A stretch of 64,000 nt of DNA from NCBI RefSeq assembly GCF_902459465.1, contig NC_047076.1, positions 7,882,146 through 7,946,145 of the forward strand, in the 5' to 3' direction. The notes below the pieces were generated by a model that had not been told where the DNA came from, did not search any database, and saw only the letters and a list, made by a program, of their open reading frames with translations. A program made the position numbers and the translations under genes. This document shows positions 33,401 through 42,853 of this stretch, in pieces (position 1 is the stretch's first letter; every line of letters begins with the position of its first letter). The stretch comes from Asterias rubens (taxonomy: Eukaryota > Echinodermata > Asteroidea > Forcipulatida > Asteriidae).

Positions 33401-36142
33401 CCCTTGAGTGGGGTTTACATGCATTGTTGCATCGGCCAGGTCTGCTTTCTTCTTAAAAATAACTTATTGTATTTTTTAGTTAAAAAAATAAAAATCAATA
33501 AACTGCAGTATCAGTCCTTGTTTTTTAAATTTATTGTTGTATGAATTATCAAAAATAAAAGTGTATTTTTACATAACAAATAGTCCTGCATCCAATTTTA
33601 CCAGTGGCTAAAATGCCCATTGAAATGATAAATTAAATGAAAACATTATTTGTAGATGTGGAATATGCTCTTGTGTTCACTTCCTAAGGGGTTTTAAAAG
33701 GGCTCTAAAGGGTTACATTTGCACCCGATTTGTGCCACAATCATAGAGTGAGCTCTGTCTTCTGCTTGATAAGTGTATTGTGTTCCTTGCATTTTCTCAT
33801 CTTAACGATGAAGCGATTGGTCAAGCTGCTTCTTATACAACACAAGTGCCACTACTGGGGTCAGCAGCCGATTGCACAAAGCGCATCGATAAATCCGATC
33901 TTGAGTTAGGACGAGTAACCTGCCTAACTTTAGGATGGGTTCAATTTGTCCTAGCGTCTATAGTTACAGAACTTAACTCTTCCAAAGTCCTAAGATTAAT
34001 CCTAAGTTAGGAAGAGTTTGGTGAAATCGACGGCTGGTCCCAGTACAACTATGGTCTGAAGCTGAATTTCACAAAGAGCAAAATTTGCCTTGCAAAGTGT
34101 GATGTAATACAAATGTGGCAATATTGACAATTCATCTTAAGATAAATCTAAGTGCTTTGTGAAACTGGTTTCACCAAGCACTTAAAAACACCTAAAGATT
34201 AGATATTGCTTACAGGTTTTGTATATTGTGACTTAACACTTTCAAGTAAGATTGATACACTTATGGTCAATCTGAGCTTTTTGCAACACTACTCTTTAGG
34301 TTGTTGTGACCGACCCATATTTCCTATTAATGTATGCGATGAAATATTATCACTGCACATGGTCGTATTGACAATGAGATACAACCTTGTTGCAAGAGGT
34401 TTCATAGTTGTCACAAGGTCATACAACGTGATATGACCTTGTTGCAACAGTTCTATTTGCCACAAGGTCATACAACGTGATATGACCTTGTTGCAACAGT
34501 TCTAATTGTCACAAGGTCATACAACGTGATATGACCTTGTTGCAACAGCTCTTTTTGCCACAAGGTCATACAACTTGATATGACCTTGTTGCAACAGTTG
34601 TAATTGCCACAAGGTCATACAATATATGACCTTGTTGCAACAGCTCTATTTGCCACAAGGTCATACAACTTGATATGACATTGTTGCAACAGTTGTAATT
34701 GCCACAAGGTCATACACCGTGATGTGACCTTGTTGCAACAGTTGTGATTATCATAAGGTCATACAACGTGGTATGACCTTGTTGCAACAGTTGTAATTGC
34801 CACAAGGTCATACAATATATGACCTTGTTGTAATAGTTGTAATTGCCACAAGGTCATACAACTTGATATGACCTTGTTGCAACAGTTGTAATTGCCACAA
34901 GGTCATACAATATATGACCTTGTTGCAACAGCTCTATTTGCCACAAGGTCATACAACTTGATATGACATTGTTGCAACAGTTGCAATTGCCACAAGGTCA
35001 TACACCATGATGTGACCTTGTTGCAACAGTTGTGATTATCATAAGGTCATACAACGTGGTATGACCTTGTTGCAACAGTTGTAATTGCCACAAGGTCATA
35101 CAATATATGACCTTGTTGCAATAGTTGTAATTGTCCCTTACAAGGTTTCTGTCCTTTATGTAAATATAAGAATTTCGTACGTGCATTCTTACATTTGTTT
35201 ATGTTCTGGTTCTGCTGGTTTCCCTTTTCTGTAATCTTGTTTTCTGATCTGTCCATTGTGTTGGTTTATGTGTGTCTTCTGTATTCAGTTGATTGTTATT
35301 TAACTCAAGTTATAAACCACAAGGGAAACTTTTGGGTTGAAAAAAGAAAATTTGGACATGAACCAGAGAGCTCTGGATTAACAAGTCGGTGCACTACCAA
35401 GTTGCAACTGAGCTATCTAGCCCTAATTGTAGCAGTCTGCATATTTTATCAATATCTTTGTGCCAGTCGGAACCCATTCAATCTGTAACTGCCGTATAGG
35501 CGAGGATCACACCCAGGTTTATGATACAACCAACCTGGAAAGTGGCAAGATCACCTCAAAGGAACACGTTGCCCTGGATCGGTCGAGTTGGTCTTTGAAA
35601 AGCATTTCAAACCCATTTTTTAAGAAATGCATATGATTAGATAGATGATTTAAAAGAAGATTGACTCGATAAAATGGCCAACCATGTTAGTTCGCGACGT
35701 AAAAAGAAAACCATGCAATTTTGAGGAATGTTTGTGTGGATCATTATATTCTGCTGTAATTTATCTATCAATATGCATTTCATAACAAACGGTTAAACGC
35801 TGTTCAAAGACCAACTCGTCCGATTCAAGGCCCTGGTCCCTTTACTGGGTGTGACTCTTTATTTGGAACACCAAGTAAACCACAGAGGAAACTGACCAAG
35901 TAAACTTGTAATTAAACTCAGTTTGAACACCAAATTTGTTATTTTTTTATTATCAATCTGCCCATCTGACATCAAATTAATGCATGTACTTCAAAATCAG
36001 AGACCAAATTATAAAGGAGTTATTGATTTTCCGGTTGTTTTCTTTGCAGTTGCCCGAGCCTAGCCGTAGGTATGGAGAAATGTTGCCGCCTGCCCAAAGA
36101 TCACAGTATGACCGTCCTTCTGTAGGTTACAGTAGGTTATAG
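17905..36142 (+). CDS. RGG-rich protein with two C2H2 (U1-like) zinc fingers (12 exons)
   Basis: Joined exons: 17905-18447, 19163-19231, 20687-20711, 23661-23780, 24402-24535, 25488-25731, 26489-27058, 27655-27823, 29078-29237, 32194-32442, 33276-33383, 36050-36142. They give 2484 nt (827 aa) in one frame. Order: Tyr/Ser/Gly-rich start, then an ARG/AARG tract (about residues 85-145); zinc finger 1, WCKIC...HMNGVRH (about 180-201); a basic nuclear-localisation-like cluster (TPRKRK ... NKKRLK); zinc finger 2, YDCEIC...HLTGFRH (about 269-291); a charged helical segment; a second RGG domain of GRGGAGSFAG-type repeats (about 390-560); a Ser/Tyr/Gln-rich tail with YQGTSS three times; a short helix near the C-terminus. 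Both fingers are C-x2-C-x(11-12)-H-x5-H, the spacing of RNA-binding U1/matrin-type fingers. I do not recognise a named orthologue. Nuclear RNA binding is inferred from RGG plus finger type. Confidence 0.8.
18682..19083. mobile_element. Palindromic element in intron 1 of the RGG gene
   Basis: aaagggtttggatacttttt near 18734 is mirrored by acaaaaggtgtatccaaacc near 19064. An adjacent small inverted repeat taaccctcc...ggaggatta sits at 18687-18727. A related palindromic family lies at about 24605-25110. Confidence 0.55.
19163..19231 (+). CDS. RGG zinc-finger gene, coding exon 2 (finger 1)
   Basis: 69 nt, phase 0 at both ends. It encodes ICNAKTTGPSNYRQHMNGVR then HQQ, completing a C-x2-C-x12-H-x5-H finger with the Cys at the end of exon 1. 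Acceptor gttacag, donor gtacat. Too short to stand out as an open frame alone. Confidence 0.85.
19232..20686. other. Intron 2 of the RGG gene
   Basis: About 1.45 kb without recognisable genes; AT-rich, mostly unique. The 101-codon open frame at 19654 has no coding character I can recognise. Confidence 0.5.
20687..20711 (+). CDS. RGG zinc-finger gene, 25-nt microexon
   Basis: Acceptor with tract ttttcccttcatactatag, donor gtgagt. The 25 nt encode NLQSIQQG plus one base, and they are exactly what is needed to move the frame from phase 0 (exon 2) to the phase 1 required by exon 4. Confidence 0.7.
20712..23660. other. Intron 3 of the RGG gene, repeat-rich
   Basis: About 2.9 kb. Stretches around 20990-21130 and 23070-23130 match the interspersed repeat seen near 800, 50400 and 51300 (words such as aagggcacc and aggcctg). 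Short triplication of ctggttaccactttca near 22077-22115. No coding sequence. Confidence 0.5.
23661..23780 (+). CDS. RGG zinc-finger gene, coding exon 4 (NLS-like)
   Basis: Acceptor attttacag, donor gtaaaa. It encodes APLKTGPQTPRKRKMEAEG and then PNKKRLKEM, a bipartite-type basic cluster. Read from its first base it meets a stop, so a phase-1 upstream exon is needed, which supports the microexon. Confidence 0.82.
24179..24418. repeat. Tandem duplication of the exon 5 splice acceptor
   Basis: 24179-24296 and 24308-24418 are diverged copies sharing the start (tttataaaacttgt...), atcactracataaattt, the T-rich tract, and atgttaggagtggartacgt. The downstream copy is the functional acceptor. The upstream copy keeps the AG (24277-24278) and the first 16 exon bases, then gtatac. 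Confidence 0.8.
24402..24535 (+). CDS. RGG zinc-finger gene, coding exon 5 (finger 2)
   Basis: Acceptor atgttag, donor gtaaga. It encodes VEYVTEILREGSEPEYDCEI and the second C2H2 finger through HLTGFRHRFAFI. The acceptor and exon start are duplicated just upstream at 24179-24296. Confidence 0.85.
24605..25110. mobile_element. Palindromic element carrying a SINE insertion
   Basis: tttgggtactttttgtaaca at the left mirrors ctacaaaaagtacccacacc at the right; cacaatgtccacagattta mirrors aaatctgtggacattgtg. The left arm is split by the SINE at 24667-24793. Confidence 0.65.
24667..24793 (-). mobile_element. tRNA-derived SINE with 7-bp target duplication
   Basis: On the minus strand it has a tRNA-like head: A-box tagctcagttggtagagc and B-box ggttcaaattcc. 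CAATGTC at 24660-24666 and 24794-24800 is the target duplication, and the uninterrupted site survives in the opposite arm of the host palindrome. A relative is near 35330-35430. Confidence 0.75.
25488..25731 (+). CDS. RGG zinc-finger gene, coding exon 6
   Basis: Continues finger 2 as TKHKPDIAEAI, then an Ala/Glu-rich helix and a Lys-rich helix (LREKLKEYIQEVAAEFP). Acceptor atcaacag, donor gtattg, ends in phase 1. The minus-strand open frame over it is a shadow. Confidence 0.85.
25773..25962. repeat. Palindromic repeat, TTCATACTTC/GCAGGAAGTTTGAA ends
   Basis: ccctgttcatacttc at the left mirrors gaagtttgaaccggg at the right; same family as 10909-11041. It lies just inside intron 6 of the RGG gene. 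Confidence 0.6.
26489..27058 (+). CDS. RGG zinc-finger gene, coding exon 7 (RGG repeats)
   Basis: Encodes about twelve tandem copies of a ten-residue unit GRGGAGSFAG (30-bp DNA repeat from about 26530 to 26930), grading into GYGGSSSYAG-like sequence. RGG boxes of this kind bind RNA and are arginine-methylation substrates. Copy number is likely polymorphic. Donor gtgagt. Confidence 0.88.
27387..27574. repeat. CTGCTTAAG palindromic repeat, copy 1
   Basis: Starts gcccattttcatagagctgc and ends agcagttccatgaaactggg. Other copies at 36795-37038, 38568-39130 (split), 54040-54372, 59130-59253 and 63928-64000. Confidence 0.65.
27655..27823 (+). CDS. RGG zinc-finger gene, coding exon 8
   Basis: Acceptor atttgcag, donor gtaagt. 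It encodes GYGRGSGSGMMGSNSMGSDY and ends the Gly-rich domain with YDLPPQSKVSSVKA. Ends in phase 2. Confidence 0.85.
27919..28162. mobile_element. Palindromic tRNA-SINE pair
   Basis: acccatacaccgatgtatgt at the left mirrors acatcggtgtatgggta at the right, with ttactcgggtgggattcgaa mirrored by ttcgaatcccacccgagtaa inside. The core carries a B-box, gggttcgaatccc. It looks like two head-to-head copies or a foldback derivative. Fragments recur at about 45620-45712, 47497-47680 and 52736-52812. Confidence 0.65.
29078..29237 (+). CDS. RGG zinc-finger gene, coding exon 9
   Basis: Acceptor catgttag, donor gtgagt. It encodes a non-repetitive segment, ELDNYLMDTLKKDSLVSDAF then REFERRFG, probably helical and the most likely folded part of the C-terminal half. 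Confidence 0.85.
30165..30477. repeat. GGGCCCA/ATGGCTCTGCTTAC palindromic repeat, copy 2
   Basis: gggcccaatttcatggctc at the left, gagccatgaaattgggccc at the right. The interior holds a duplicated block (gagcaagggctga...ttgcgctagctgtgtaagc, at about 30210 and 30312). Confidence 0.75.
30690..31115. repeat. Degenerate ~30-bp array of atgcatgagtcatattcatg
   Basis: Repeated, partly palindromic words atgaatatgcatgagtcat and catattcatgg; many diverged copies over about 420 bp in an intron. tgagtca is an AP-1-type motif by sequence, probably by chance here. Confidence 0.75.
32194..32442 (+). CDS. RGG zinc-finger gene, coding exon 10
   Basis: Acceptor attttttag, donor gtgagc, phase 0 at both ends. 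Ser/Tyr-rich and disordered, with YQGTSS repeated three times (18-bp DNA repeat), ending PSVQQMFASL. Confidence 0.85.
33276..33383 (+). CDS. RGG zinc-finger gene, coding exon 11
   Basis: Acceptor ccctgcag, donor gtaagt. Encodes an amphipathic helix (ADAKLAKQVTDTLTKALMSY). Phase 0 at both ends. Confidence 0.85.
33878..34035. repeat. CCTAAGTTAGGA palindromic repeat, copy 2
   Basis: gcacaaagcgcatcgataaa, gagttaggacgagtaacct and cctaagttaggaagagtttg match the copies at 8806-8945 and 61060-61208. Confidence 0.6.
34390..35135. repeat. ~48-bp palindromic minisatellite, about 15 copies
   Basis: Each unit carries the inverted pair caaggtcatacaacgtga and tatgaccttgttgcaacag; unit lengths are about 45 or 49 bp. 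Variants alternate between acaacgtgatatgacc and the shorter acaatatatgacc. It lies in the last intron (33384-36049) of the RGG gene. Confidence 0.88.
35330..35430 (-). mobile_element. tRNA-derived SINE fragment
   Basis: gagctatctagcccta and aacttggtagtgcacc on the minus strand match the head of the SINE at 24667-24793, diverged. Confidence 0.5.
36050..36142 (+). CDS. RGG zinc-finger gene, coding exon 12 and stop
   Basis: Acceptor tctttgcag. Encodes LPEPSRRYGEMLPPAQ and ends VGYSRL with the stop at 36140-36142. The tandem repeats at 36148-36770 follow at once and are probably 3' UTR. Confidence 0.8.
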   Translation: MPEPSRRYGEMLPPAQRSQYDRPSVGYSRL

Positions 36143-36147
36143 TAATC

Positions 36148-36770
36148 TGGGGGTAAATATGGGTACACTGCATACAAACTAGTAAGGCCTAGTGGGTATA
36201 ACTGGGTTTACTGTAAGGGAATGGGTGCAAGGCCTTACTTGGAATGGGCTTAACTGGGTACACTGCATACAAACTAGTAAGGCCTAGTGGGTATAACTGG
36301 GTTTACTGTAAGGGAATGGGTGCAAGGCCTTACTTGGAATGGGCTTAACTGGGTACACTGCATACAAACTAGTAAGGCCTAGTGGGTATAACTGGGTTTA
36401 CTGTAAGGCGAGGGCGAGCAAGGGTTGTAGTGTTTAGATTGGTCACTACACATCTTGCTGAAGTACTCTGGGTTAAACTGCCTACATTATGGTGTTAATG
36501 CAGTTTAAGGGAATGGGTGCAAGGCCTTACTTGGAATTGGCTCAACTGGGTATTCTTTACTCATCAATGTGGGTAAGTAATAGGTATATCTGGGTACCCC
36601 ACTACACATCTTGCTGAAGTACTCTGGGTTAAACTGCCTACATTATGATGTTAATGCAGTTTAAGGGAATGGGTGCAAGGCCTTACTTGGAATGGGCTCA
36701 ACTGGGTATTCTTTACTCATCAATGTGGGTAAGTAATGGGTATATCTGGGTACCCCACTTCACTTCTTTA
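36148..36770 (+). repeat. Two-tier tandem repeats after the RGG gene
   Basis: A ~95-bp unit (gaatgggtgcaaggccttac ... gtataactgggtttactgta) is present about three times at 36148-36410. A ~157-bp unit starting cactacacatcttgctgaag, sharing the gggtgcaaggccttacttgg block, is present twice at 36443-36770. Probably 3' UTR sequence. Confidence 0.8.
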
Positions 36771-36794
36771 CATTTGGTTCCTCGCTATATACTG

Positions 36795-37038
36795 GGCCCA
36801 ATTTCATAGAGCTGCTTAAGCACAAAATTTTGCTTAAGCAAAAAAATCCTTGCTTAGTGAATTCAGATTACCGGCCAAGACTCTACTCAATTGTTATGCC
36901 AAGTAAAAAACAGCTAAATACCAGTCACAAGCAATGTATATGGCATGAAATTTTGGCCAGTAACATGTGAAAAACAAGCGGGCTATTTTCGTGCTTAAGC
37001 AAATTCTTTGCTTAAGCAGCTCCATGAAATTGGCCCCT
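36795..37038. repeat. CTGCTTAAG palindromic repeat, copy 2
   Basis: gggcccaatttcatagagct at the left, agctccatgaaattggcccc at the right. Gene-free sequence continues to 38130. Confidence 0.7.
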
Positions 37039-38567
37039 GGCCTAGTACACCTTTGATTAGATGGTGTTTTTTAAATATGAAGTTACCAAGTGACCAAAGT
37101 GTTAATGATAGAAACCTATTCCATGTACATGAAATGATTGCCTATATAGTATCCTTGGTACCTCTAGGTATATTAAATGTAAAAAGGCACAAATGGGTTC
37201 CCTGTTGACCAAAAAAACCCAAAAGATACATCAAGACATGATTGTCAATATTTCCTTTATTTTATTTACTTAAAACCATTTGTATGACATGATTAAGTGG
37301 AATGCTGTTGAATTTGCTTTTTTTCTGAGTTTAAATAAAGGCAAGCAAACCAGCAGATTGGGTAAAAAATAACATTGGAAACAAGCTTTGCCTTTTTATT
37401 GTACAGTGATAAGTAAGATGATCTGCAGAAATTAAAATAGTTTTAACTTAAAAGCTCATGTCAAAAACAGGTTATGGTTATAACTGAACGCCAATATCCG
37501 CACTTTAAACACTTTATTGTTTAGCTCTTCACTTTGGTCAAATTGTTTTTGAGTAACTCGATCAAGTGTTTTTAAAATGTCTATTCTATTATCAACAACA
37601 AAGCTCAAACTGTTGTTTGTATTTATTTGTTCGTATGAGCCGACTAAAAGATTGCATTGAAACCAGGGCTGAAGCAGAAATTATTGGGGAACCAGTCACA
37701 AACACCATACCACTACTTCATTTTGGCTAGTAACTTGTTTCCCTCATGGTTCGCATGGTTTTTTTCTGAATCCAGATATTTTCTCAAAACATTCTTGAAA
37801 GAAGAAAAACAGTCACTAAAGTGAGATAAAAAAGGTCCACATTGTGACTAAACCGGTAGCTTCGTTTTTCTGGTGATTCACAGATTTTGTAAACCTCCTG
37901 TATTGTAACATCTGTGAGATTCTATGTCTAGAATAAGGGGGAACCCAGGTCAGCAAGCCATATCCGTGACTTTTCAGAGTAATTAAATCTCATCCCTTTT
38001 CAAAGCAAGGTTTTTTCTGTGCTAAGCATTTTATTGTGATCAACCATTTTTTTAATTTAAACTTTGCACTTAGTTTTAACATGTTTTTATTTTAACTAGC
38101 TGAAACTATTGCTTTGTCTACAAGTCTACAGGGTTTGATTTATAGAGCTCCTGAAAAAATAAATGTTTAGTTAAGTTGTCTGCTTAGCAAAAATTTGCCA
38201 GCCAGTATACACTACCATGGTATTTTGGCTGGAAACCTGTTTCTGCCATTGAAGCAAGATTTTGCTACGCAAAGCAAATTTGCACGCTAAAGCAGCTCTA
38301 TAAAGTTGACCCACAGATTTTTTTTTTTAGAGTTCTCTCCACAATGTATCCTGTTTTTGTATTCATGTGCATGGTTCCCTGTTAGACTATATTTATGTGT
38401 TTGTAAAGATGAGAGCTGAGACCAATAAAAATTCATGTTTTTACATTTTGGGTATTTCTGATGGTGATTTAAATATTTGGAGATAAGCATCTTTGAATGC
38501 CCTTGGGGATTTCTGTTTAGGCAAATTTATTGAAGATATGTAGCTACCCTACCATACCTTTTCTTGG

Positions 38568-39130
38568 CCCAATTTCATAAAGCTGCTTAAAGGCAGTGGA
38601 CACTATTGGGAATTACTCAAAATTATTATTAGCATAAAACCTTACTTGGTAACGAGTAATTGGGAGAGGTTGATAGTATAAAACATTGTGAGAAACAGCT
38701 CCCTCTGAAGTGATGTAGTTTTCGAGAAAGAAGTATTTTTCCGCGAACTTGATTTCGAGACCTCCGATTTAGAATTTGAGGTCCCCAAATCAAGCATCTG
38801 AAAGCACACAACTTCATGTGACAACGGTGTTTTTTCTTTCATTATTGCAACTTTGACGACCAATGTAGCCCAAATTTTCACAGGTTTGGTTTTTTTATGC
38901 ATAAGTTGAAATACACCAAGTGAGAAGACTAGTCTTTGACAATTACCAATAGTGTCCAGTTTCTTAAAGCAGAAAATAAAAAAATATTGCTAATCATTTT
39001 TTTGCTCAGCAAAACTAAGAAATTTGTACATGTAACAATGCCATTTTAGCTGGAAACCCTTTTCTGTTTAACATAATTTTGTTGGGGTTGGCAAACTTTT
39101 TGTGCGGAAGCAGCTGTATGAAATTGGTCG
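38568..39130. repeat. CTGCTTAAG repeat interrupted by a TTAA MITE
   Basis: ggcccaatttcataaagctgc is cut at its TTAA by the MITE at 38587-38967 and resumes as agcagaaaat; the far end (gcagctgtatgaaattgg) is near 39110-39127. Confidence 0.7.
38587..38967. mobile_element. TTAA MITE family, copy 3
   Basis: Inserted at the TTAA of the host repeat's gctgcttaagcag; TTAA is present on both sides (38587-38590 and 38964-38967). Minus-strand open frames across it are repeat noise. Confidence 0.88.
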
Positions 39131-39165
39131 ACTTTTTCTGGGCCCTTTCCAGTAAGGGAAAATTA

Positions 39166-41537
<2,372 letters not shown>

Positions 41538-41580
41538 TCAGATTAATCCAGCTTAGAATTTCACAAAATATATCTGAAAA

Positions 41581-41650
41581 AAGTTGCGATATAACCCACC
41601 TTCCTCTCTCGTCTGTGTCAGAAGGATGGAGGGTTATGGTAGCGCAATAT
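41581..41650. repeat. Short foldback relative near DCAKD start
   Basis: gttgcgatataacccacctt mirrors atggagggttatggtagcgc; it resembles the ends of the 16635-17503 foldback and lies about 60 bp upstream of the DCAKD start codon. Confidence 0.5.
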
Positions 41651-41878
41651 CCCCAAATATAATTTAAAAACAAAAGAAGAAATATTTTAGGGCCTGTAAA
41701 AATATTTCATTTTTGGGTCATTACCAAAGTATTATAGTTTTGTTATATTATCATACCTAAAGTCACTTCACTTACATCGTTAAAATAAGGAAGTAAGCTT
41801 CAAATTAATCATTCAAATAATAAAACAAACAACAAACCAAAGCAAAGTGAAAGTCTCAACGATGGGTGAGTTGTTTAA

Positions 41879-42489
41879 AGCTCATGTGATGTTGGCTTCA
41901 CCATGGCTTCACTCTGTCCCTGCCCCTTCCCGCTTTCATTGCCTTTCTTTTGCAAGACCTTTCAAAAATGACAGCAACACCTTAAAAATTAAATTTCAAG
42001 ATTTAGTTAAAGATGCTATGTCAGTTTTTTGGCCAATTTGACCCAACAATTTTGATTTGAAATTCAATAGGTATTTTGATGGGGGGGTCGAGAAAGTTAC
42101 AAGCTTTCATTTGAGCCATTGCCCGAAAAAGTCCGCCATTTATTAGTAGCAGTGAAATAAAGGGCTCAAAATTAGTTTTTGTCGGGATCCCGACAATTAT
42201 ATCACGTGACCAATTCTTATGTGTTTTATAAGAAATGTTTTAAATTTTGTCATGGTTCCTAACCATTAAAAGTCAAAGTTAATTTTTTTCCGTTAGAGCG
42301 GGTGATACTCTTTGAAATACCATTCACTCAAAAAATTCAATTTTTTAATGTTTGGGGCCAAAAATCTGACATAGCATCTTTAAAAACTTTTAAGGTGTGA
42401 GTGTTGCTGTCATTTTTGAAAGATCTTGCAAAGAAAGGCAATAAAAGGGGGAAGGGCAGGGACATAGTGAAGCCAACATCACATGAGCT
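41879..42489. mobile_element. ~610-bp inverted-repeat element between DCAKD and RBM48
   Basis: Left arm agctcatgtgatgttggctt... and right arm ...aagccaacatcacatgagct pair over about 150 bp each (also tgctatgtcag with ctgacatagca). The centre has the perfect palindrome gtcgggatcccgac (42181-42194) followed by an E-box, tatcacgtgac. No transposase. Confidence 0.75.
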
Positions 42490-42549
42490 ATAAATAACTT
42501 TGAAGTTAAACATCAAGTTAAAAATCAAGGACTAAAGTCACTGTTCACA

Positions 42550-42763
42550 AATGTATTCGCTTCCAATCAATATCATAATTAGCGTTTACCTGTGTTTACA
42601 GCTTCGACGCCCAGCTGACTGGTACTGCTGTCAGGTGACTGTATTCCGTTCACGTGAGCCATACCTAAAGATTGACATGAGACCTAACGCGATTGGTCAA
42701 GAAGGAAAGAGGCCACCAATCAAAATTATTGTACTTAAGTGGCTTGTCTAAGGTTCAGGTAAG
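42550..42763 (+). promoter_or_regulatory. RBM48 proximal promoter / 5' UTR
   Basis: Contains an E-box cacgtg (42651-42656), an inverted CCAAT (attgg, 42692-42696) and a direct CCAAT (42716-42720). aagatggcggc (42761-42771), overlapping the start codon, matches the YY1 consensus common at TATA-less housekeeping promoters. No TATA box. Confidence 0.55.
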
Positions 42764-42853
42764 ATGGCGGCGCCCATGGACCATCATCGTCGACAAAAAT
42801 CTTGTGATGTAAGGCCAGCTTACAGGGAAGGTAGACGAGAAAGAGCTGTGAAG
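42764..42853 (+). CDS. RBM48: RBM48 coding exon 1
   Basis: 30 codons starting MAAPMDHHRRQKS and ending RRERAVK; donor gtttgt, phase 0. The ATG context is aagATGg. Confidence 0.92.

Noticed and set aside
34390-35135. Regular repeats that could be mistaken for a CRISPR array
   Set aside because: The repeats are contiguous palindromes with no unique spacers, and they lie in an intron of a spliced eukaryotic gene.
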